64,000 nucleotides of DNA from Sipunculus nudus. Its lineage: Eukaryota; Annelida; Sipuncula; Golfingiida; Sipunculidae. The notes beneath the pieces are model-generated. The model was not told the DNA's origin and made no database searches. It saw only the letters and a list, made by a program, of their open reading frames with translations. Shown here one piece after another: positions 62,001 through 64,000 of the stretch. The stretch covers positions 15,560,001 to 15,624,000 of the forward strand of contig CM049308.1 of NCBI GenBank assembly GCA_026874595.1, read 5' to 3'. The position numbers and the translations under genes are program-made. Within the stretch, counting starts at the first letter, position 1. Each line of letters starts with the position of its first letter.

Positions 62001-62506
62001 AAATGAAAATTTTCAAAAAACTGTTCTCCATATCAAACTAGACATGCACACCCATTTATTTGGAGAAGAATATCCGACAGCATTTATGCATTTATGAACC
62101 TTCTTTACAGTAGACTCACTCTATAGTTTCAATTAATAAACATACAAGAAGCAAATATTCCCTTTTTAAATTTAAAAGGCATTCTAACAAAATCCTTGGA
62201 AAACAAATGCTGATGGCACACCATAAAATTTGTTCTTTATTTAAATTTTTTGAAGAATAAAAATATCTCACCTTGATACATTGTTCAGACAAATCCTTGC
62301 TTGTTCGAGATGACATCTCCACCACCACGAGGCGGTTACAGATGGCCTTGACAGCGCCATCTACAGCCACGATTCTGCGAGTGCACTCCGCTGACACATC
62401 CAGGTAGTACGTGATGGCTCTAGCAGTGACCTCCAGTACGTTATCTGGAGCACACTCATCCAGGAATATCCGGCACAGGGCAGGTAGGAACGTCCTGGGT
62501 GGGCAG
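18045..62506 (-). CDS. HECTD1: HECTD1, HECT-domain E3 ubiquitin-protein ligase, 5'-partial, 43 exons in window
   Basis: Transfers ubiquitin from an E2 through a catalytic cysteine to substrates. Exons in transcript order (high to low): 62272-62506, 61471-61698, 60584-60882, 59530-59741, 58673-58749, 57965-58063, 57594-57717, 56912-57167, 56290-56431, 55583-55750, 54902-55133, 54396-54571, 53191-53355, 52499-52636, 46712-46852, 46211-46299, 45587-45698, 44244-44378, 43692-43834, 42655-42798, 42218-42298, 41665-41763, 41031-41194, 40711-40887, 39938-40110, 39242-39370, 37367-37562, 36771-37094, 35744-36193, 34458-34546, 33725-33855, 32614-32665, 30511-30693, 28450-28639, 27006-27088, 26350-26477, 25820-26018, 25380-25517, 24180-24772, 21853-21931, 19584-19677, 19055-19205, 18045-18327. 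All junctions are GT-AG and in phase. The sum is 7,501 nt, or 2,499 residues plus stop; human HECTD1 is 2,610. About 47 N-terminal residues are missing at the right. Small unrecognised exons in the linker introns cannot be excluded. Confidence 0.97.
20044..20957. mobile_element. Non-autonomous pogo/Tigger-like DNA transposon with TA flanks
   Basis: The left end TACAGTAGAACGCCTGTATT is mirrored by CAGGCGTTCTACTGTA at the right (ends near 20957). Internal sequence repeats the theme with taxed inverted copies (GGCCGTTATACAGGA, ACCGTTATTGAGG). TA next to CAGTAGAAC is typical of the pogo/Tigger branch of Tc1/mariner elements. No full transposase is present. Confidence 0.65.
21215..21345 (+). pseudogene. 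Possible decayed Tigger-like transposase C-terminal fragment
   Basis: A short open stretch at about 21254-21340 reads [12 protein letters not shown] and ends at TAA. It recalls the C-terminal helix (ALQALETTLRW-type) of Tigger transposases, but upstream frames are broken. A pogo-like left end (CAGTCTAACCTCTTT near 19778) may belong to the same old element, later hit by the insertion at 20044-20957. Weak evidence. Confidence 0.25.
22070..23680 (+). mobile_element. Element D copy 1, hairpin-ended with tandem core
   Basis: 5' end: CTAGAATACGG then a perfect 7-bp stem (GTAGTCG...CGACTAC, 22081-22099) and GTATCCGCC (22102-22110). 3' end: GTATCCGC (23647-23654) pairing with GGCGGATAC (23668-23676), then AATA. 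GTATCCGCC/GGCGGATAC also form a subterminal inverted repeat. The core is a ~280-bp unit repeated about four times. Each unit is two related ~130-150-bp halves with a GGTGGCGCCACC or near version (e.g. 22334, 22614, 22894, 23043, 23174, 23323). A GGC run at about 23586-23630 precedes the 3' end. Lies in the HECTD1 intron between exons 39 and 40, antisense to the gene. Repeated - strand open frames inside are by-products of the array. Confidence 0.85.
23586..23630. repeat. (GGC)n trinucleotide array, about 15 units, inside element D copy 1
   Basis: Uninterrupted GGC run close to the 3' end of the element. In copy 2 the matching place (about 52067-52085) has only a short, interrupted GGC stretch, so the run expanded after or during spread. 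Confidence 0.9.
23770..24179. repeat. ~85-bp tandem repeat starting at a HECTD1 splice donor
   Basis: About four diverged copies with period 83-86 bp, each with GGTAATTGTGAC-like, TTTTTCTGTTC-like and AGATATTTGTT-like stretches. Read on the - strand, the first begins at the true donor of exon 39 (GT at 24179-24178). Two later copies keep TTGTGGTAAGT, with GT at 24007-24006 and 23924-23923; the copy near 24095 has lost it. Confidence 0.75.
26350..33855 (-). CDS. HECTD1: HECTD1 exons 31-36 of the window: region before the HECT domain
   Basis: Exons 33725-33855, 32614-32665, 30511-30693, 28450-28639, 27006-27088 and 26350-26477 (residues about 1733-1988). They contain [20 protein letters not shown] with IWEPTYT, then [10 protein letters not shown] (52-nt exon), [70 protein letters not shown] and [14 protein letters not shown]. 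All align in order with human HECTD1. The 52-nt exon is among the shortest and is supported by phase and by the IVYKEV match. Confidence 0.94.
27142..27306. mobile_element. Short pogo/Tigger-like MITE in a HECTD1 intron
   Basis: The left end CAGTGGACCCTGTCT is mirrored by ACAGGTTTCACTG at the right, followed by TA. Internal AAGACCACCT is repeated three times. ~165 bp, non-coding. Confidence 0.6.
28640..30510 (-). other. HECTD1 intron (exons 33/34), nothing recognised
   Basis: AT-rich, with short open frames only. No exon with matching phase or similarity, and no clear element ends. Confidence 0.5.
31570..31900. repeat. Diverged two-unit repeat in a HECTD1 intron
   Basis: Two similar stretches (about 31610-31745 and 31760-31870) share ATTTTGCTG, AGTTT-ATCA-AATC and ACTGATTAATATT-type text, with GGCACCACCAAAATCTGGTG between. 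Probably a remnant of a tandem-core element. Confidence 0.4.
33326..33341. repeat. Poly(C) run of 16
   Basis: Uninterrupted C tract in the intron between HECTD1 exons 31 and 32; similar tracts occur at 2316-2331 and 11506-11522. Confidence 0.9.
34458..39370 (-). CDS. HECTD1: HECTD1 exons 26-30 of the window: Ser-rich and acidic low-complexity linker
   Basis: Exons 39242-39370, 37367-37562, 36771-37094, 35744-36193 and 34458-34546 (residues about 1337-1732). Mostly predicted-disordered Ser/Thr/Asn-rich sequence. Conserved islands are [50 protein letters not shown] followed by a long Asp/Glu tract (CAT repeats on the + strand near 35950), and [20 protein letters not shown] with RPGRTN. Exons 26-27 have little similarity to human, and are supported by open frame, splice sites and phase. 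The last exon begins a small folded segment ([11 protein letters not shown]). Confidence 0.88.
38300..38907 (-). mobile_element. Element C, reversed copy in a HECTD1 intron
   Basis: Read on the - strand: TTTTTAGCCCTCAGCCC...GGCTGATGGGCTATTGTCG, a CCGTC/TGTC run, then two ~190-bp monomers each with TTCGAAGATGGGTGACCTTG. The first monomer is followed by the GGTGGCGCCACC palindrome (38563-38574). Aligns with 9325-9975 along its whole length. Confidence 0.8.
39938..40887 (-). CDS. HECTD1: HECTD1 exons 24-25 of the window: MIB/HERC2 domain
   Basis: Exons 40711-40887 and 39938-40110. After a basic helix ([16 protein letters not shown]) comes the MIB/HERC2 module: [60 protein letters not shown]. 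In other E3 ligases this small beta-barrel binds substrates. The intron between the exons splits the glycine of HNGW, and its donor GTTAGT (40710-40705) is non-consensus at +3. Confidence 0.96.
41031..42798 (-). CDS. HECTD1: HECTD1 exons 20-23 of the window: Sad1/UNC (SUN)-like domain
   Basis: Exons 42655-42798, 42218-42298, 41665-41763 and 41031-41194 (residues about 1058-1220). They read [80 protein letters not shown], then [20 protein letters not shown]. This is the galactose-binding-like beta-sandwich annotated as the SUN domain of HECTD1. Four of the junctions split codons, and all restore the frame. Confidence 0.96.
42854..43034. mobile_element. Short pogo/Tigger-like MITE in a HECTD1 intron
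   Basis: TACAGTAGAACTTCTGAATTAT at the left is mirrored imperfectly by CATAATGAGAGGTTCAACTTTA at the right, about 180 bp apart. Non-coding. Confidence 0.6.
43692..46852 (-). CDS. HECTD1: HECTD1 exons 15-19 of the window: helical region before the SUN-like domain
   Basis: Exons 46712-46852, 46211-46299, 45587-45698, 44244-44378 and 43692-43834 (residues about 851-1057). Segments matching vertebrate HECTD1: [92 protein letters not shown] and [19 protein letters not shown]. Exon 16 ([12 protein letters not shown]) is the least conserved. The intron before exon 15 (46853-52498, 5.6 kb) is the longest in the gene and is packed with mobile elements. Confidence 0.94.
44422..44876 (+). mobile_element. 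3' tail of a non-LTR retrotransposon (CR1/L2-like), broken
   Basis: A + strand frame reads [20 protein letters not shown], the typical C-terminal stretch of CR1/L2-type reverse transcriptases (YGDRAFSVAAPRLWNSLP-like). A one-frame shift continues with [15 protein letters not shown]. After it comes an AT-rich 3' region ending in GGCACTTTATAAATATTGG and a TAAATAAATAAA tail, as in these elements. 5'-truncated and frame-shifted, so not active. Lies in the intron between HECTD1 exons 17 and 18. Confidence 0.7.
46908..49532 (-). mobile_element. Full-length hairpin-headed element (family A/R) in HECTD1's longest intron
   Basis: Read on the - strand: the head TTTTTAGCTCAGCTGAC (motif 49516-49526 on +), a hairpin with CATCTGAGCT, a CCGTCCGTC run, two ~700-bp core units (about 49430-48730 and 48730-48180), an AT-rich part with the 24-bp palindrome, and the terminal module CAGCTGAGCG, GACCCATAGGTC, CCTTGTT ending at 46908. 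The last ~440 bp match 1-470, and the head and core match 785-2200. No coding capacity. It seems to be the only complete copy of this family in the window. Confidence 0.75.
49555..49845. repeat. Minisatellite, ~29-30-bp unit, about 10 copies
   Basis: Unit of the type AGTCAATGTCTCAAGACTGT-CATTCTAC repeated with point changes. It starts about 20 bp outside the head of the 46908-49532 element. Open frames in it are repeat artefacts. Confidence 0.85.
50500..52412 (-). mobile_element. Hairpin-headed element (relative of 6512-7010) split by element D
   Basis: Two similar monomers flank the inserted element: one left (about 50530-50667, with CTGATTTGACCTTAAGGTTG), one right (52138-52290, with CTGATTTGACCTTGATGGTG), both with TTCAAAAGT and ACATTTC/AATTT stretches. 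The right end on + (GTCTCCCCCATTAGAGGGGAC, about 52389-52409) is the reversed hairpin head seen at 6512. Borders approximate. Confidence 0.5.
50668..52137 (+). mobile_element. Element D copy 2, hairpin-ended with tandem core
   Basis: Same ends as 22070-23680: a 7-bp stem hairpin (50680-50698), GTATCCGCC (50701-50709), the 3' hairpin GTATCCGC (52104-52111) with GGCGGATAC (52125-52133), then AATA. The core has ~280-bp units with GGTGGCGCCACC at 50819, 51244, 51375, 51524, 51655 and 51804. Same strand as copy 1, antisense to HECTD1. The last two units are much alike, suggesting recent local duplication. Confidence 0.85.
52499..55133 (-). CDS. HECTD1: HECTD1 exons 11-14 of the window: highly conserved central block
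   Basis: Exons 54902-55133, 54396-54571, 53191-53355 and 52499-52636 (residues about 614-850). Exon 11 is almost invariant from mollusc to human: [40 protein letters not shown]. Exon 12 has [13 protein letters not shown] and [20 protein letters not shown]; exon 13 has [20 protein letters not shown]. Such conservation suggests a folded beta-rich domain under strong constraint, though I cannot name the fold. The acceptor of exon 13 is a tandem CAGCAG: starting at 53355 (used here, matching human length) or at 53358 would omit or add one glutamine. Confidence 0.96.
55526..55562. repeat. GT-rich simple repeat
   Basis: Imperfect (GT)n with GTATGTGTGTGAGTGTATGT just beyond the donor of HECTD1 exon 10. 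Confidence 0.7.
55583..57167 (-). CDS. HECTD1: HECTD1 exons 8-10 of the window: charged linker and helical repeats
   Basis: Exons 56912-57167, 56290-56431 and 55583-55750. Exon 8 starts with a lineage-variable Pro/Ser/Glu-rich linker containing [20 protein letters not shown], then returns to conserved sequence ([19 protein letters not shown]). Exons 9-10 carry [19 protein letters not shown] and [20 protein letters not shown], helical repeat segments aligning with human HECTD1. Exon 10 ends in an acidic tail ([12 protein letters not shown]) joined in phase 0 to the next exon. Confidence 0.93.
57594..58749 (-). CDS. HECTD1: HECTD1 exons 5-7 of the window: ankyrin repeats
   Basis: Exons 58673-58749, 57965-58063 and 57594-57717 encode about 100 residues forming at least three ankyrin repeats, roughly residues 325-425 of the partial product. 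Repeat signatures: [20 protein letters not shown], then [16 protein letters not shown] ending in [11 protein letters not shown], then [12 protein letters not shown]. Each exon holds about one repeat. The family uses this block for protein contacts. The third repeat is longer than in human by a few residues (DE before GHREV). Confidence 0.96.
59530..62506 (-). CDS. HECTD1: HECTD1 exons 1-4 of the window: N-terminal armadillo-like helical region
   Basis: Exons 62272-62506, 61471-61698, 60584-60882 and 59530-59741 encode residues 1 to about 324 of the partial product. The helical, leucine-rich run is strongly conserved with vertebrate HECTD1. Recognisable stretches include [89 protein letters not shown] and [15 protein letters not shown]. 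Exon 4 ends with [20 protein letters not shown], the lead-in to the ankyrin repeats. The donor at 60583 is GTCTGT, weaker than its neighbours, but it is the only one that keeps the frame (AG|A arginine). Confidence 0.95.
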
Positions 62507-63165
62507 CTGTGAAGAAGATAAAATGTATGATTTAGTGACCTGCAAGTCAAGGTGCTCAGTCTGTTCTAAAGGCAGCTGTGAAGATGATAAAATGTATGAT
62601 TAAGTGACCCACTGGTCATGGTGGTTTCCAGAATGACAGCTGAGCTTCAAAATGTCATGATAATTTATAATCACCCATTAAATATAATCCTACTGTTGGA
62701 CTTTAAGGTCAATATGAAACAATAATGCTTAATAAATATGCCAGTACATGATAGGCATGATCATCATTTATCCATAAATCTGTACAACAACTCTCAAATA
62801 ATTTTAAATGGTTTACAAGTCAGAAGGAGCTTACAAAAAAGATTGTGCAGCCCAAACATAGAAGACACAAGCTTACATCTTCACTAGATTACCTGTTATT
62901 TCACATATTTAATGTTTTATTCATAAACTGGAAGCAGCAAACTTTCATCATTATCAACTCAGAAAAGCAAATTCATGAAGACCCACTTGTAAGGCAACAC
63001 TGCATATTAAGGATTTACTTGGGCAGGGTAAATTTGGGCTCTGAATTAGAACTAGACATTTCTTGGCACCGCAGGTGCCAGAGTATCCCCAGACATAGTA
63101 GGCCCCCCCCCCCTTTATAAATAGACCCCCATTTTTAGCAGCATATACTGACACTTGGCATATTT
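62507..63165 (-). other. Upstream HECTD1 intron or 5' region, no exon found
   Basis: The exon encoding the ~47 N-terminal residues (in human it begins MADVDPDTLLEWLQ) was searched for on the - strand here and not seen, so it should lie right of the window. An exact ~20-bp echo (GGCAGCTGTGAAGA) at 62502-62515 and 62571-62584 marks a local ~70-bp duplication overlapping the acceptor of the 62272-62506 exon. Confidence 0.5.
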
Positions 63166-63169
63166 ATTG

Positions 63170-64000
63170 TTTCTTCCATCTAACAATCCACAATCTTGTT
63201 GAAGATGTTGGTCCTGTGACCTTGATCTTTTTAAAGATGTGTCCTGTGACCTTGACCTTTGGCCTCAATGGGACATATGCAAGTTAAGTTTGAAATCTAT
63301 ACATCAATAAAGCAGGAATTATCACCCAGAAACTAATTTTTGGACAGATGGCTCCTGTGACCTTCACCTTTGACCTTGTGACCTCAAAATTGATAGTGTT
63401 CTTCCTCTCTTGGCAGGAGAACTATATGTGCAAGATGAAAGATCTGAGATGAAATGTTTGGCTGAAAATGCATCCACATCTTTTTAAAGATGTGTCCTGT
63501 GACCTTGACCTTTGACCCCAAAATCAATTTGGGTCTTGCTTTTCCAATTGGACATATACAAGTCAAGTTTGAAATCCATACATCAATAAAAGCAGTTATA
63601 ATCATCCAGAAACTAATTTTTGGACAGATGGCTCCTGTGACCTTCACCTTTGACCTTGTGACCTCAAAATTGATAGGGGTCTTCCACTCTTGGCAGGAGA
63701 ACTATATGTGCAAGATGAAAGATCTGAGATGAATTGTTTAGCTGAAAATGCATCCACAATCTTTTTACAGAGGTTTCCTGTGACCTTGACCTTTGACCTC
63801 CTGACCCCAAAATCAATTCAGGTCTTGCTTTTCCAATAAGTCAAATACAAGTCAAGTTTGAAATAAATACATCAAAAATAGAAGAATTATCATCCGGAAA
63901 CTAATTTTTGGACAGATGGCTCCTGTGACCTTCACCTTTGACCTTGTGACCTAAAAATTGATAGGGTTCTTCCTCTCTTGGCAGGTGAACTATATGTCCA
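63170..64000. repeat. ~280-bp tandem array running off the window
   Basis: Three copies visible, marked by AACTAATTTTTGGACAGATG at about 63331, 63613 and 63898. Each has CCTGTGACCTTCACCTTTGA, CTTGGCAGGAGAACTATATG and CATCAATAAA-type stretches. Very similar to each other, so young or homogenised. Confidence 0.85.

Overview
This is eukaryotic nuclear DNA from an invertebrate animal. It is AT-rich, with short exons split by long AT-rich introns that have GT-AG borders and are crowded with non-autonomous mobile elements. The repeat types (terminal hairpins followed by CCGT/CGTC runs, internal tandem cores, subterminal inverted repeats) resemble pearl/CvA and Helentron-associated elements known from bivalve molluscs. 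A marine bivalve is my best guess. It rests on repeat style, not on a marker gene.

Two protein genes are secure and converge tail to tail. On the + strand, four exons between 4056 and 7302 encode almost all of NTPCR (cancer-related nucleoside-triphosphatase, THEP1 family). Only the first ~10 residues are missing. On the - strand, 43 consecutive exons between 62506 and 18045 encode about 2,500 residues of HECTD1, a giant HECT-type E3 ubiquitin ligase. Domain order is armadillo-like N-terminus, ankyrin repeats, a conserved WD/SUN-flanking region, SUN-like domain, MIB/HERC2 domain, acidic low-complexity linker and C-terminal HECT domain. Splice phases agree across all 42 internal junctions, and only the first ~47 residues lie off the right edge. 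The two genes have no obvious functional link.

Layout: 1-4030, repeat remnants and the upstream intron of NTPCR. 4056-7302, NTPCR. 7303-18044, intergenic, mostly nested and tandem repeats (8035-11244, 11940-14627), with the 3' flank of HECTD1 at its right end. 18045-62506, HECTD1, with element-filled introns (21932-24179, 37563-39241, 46853-52498). 62507-64000, upstream HECTD1 intron or 5' flank, ending in a ~280-bp tandem array.

The most unusual content is in the repeats. A 12-bp perfect palindrome, GGTGGCGCCACC, recurs 17 times exactly in at least four element families. One locus shows three elements nested inside each other. Elements with different tandem cores share the same terminal modules. 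Two nearly intact same-strand elements carry matching hairpin ends. One HECTD1 intron starts with a tandem array that copies its own splice donor.
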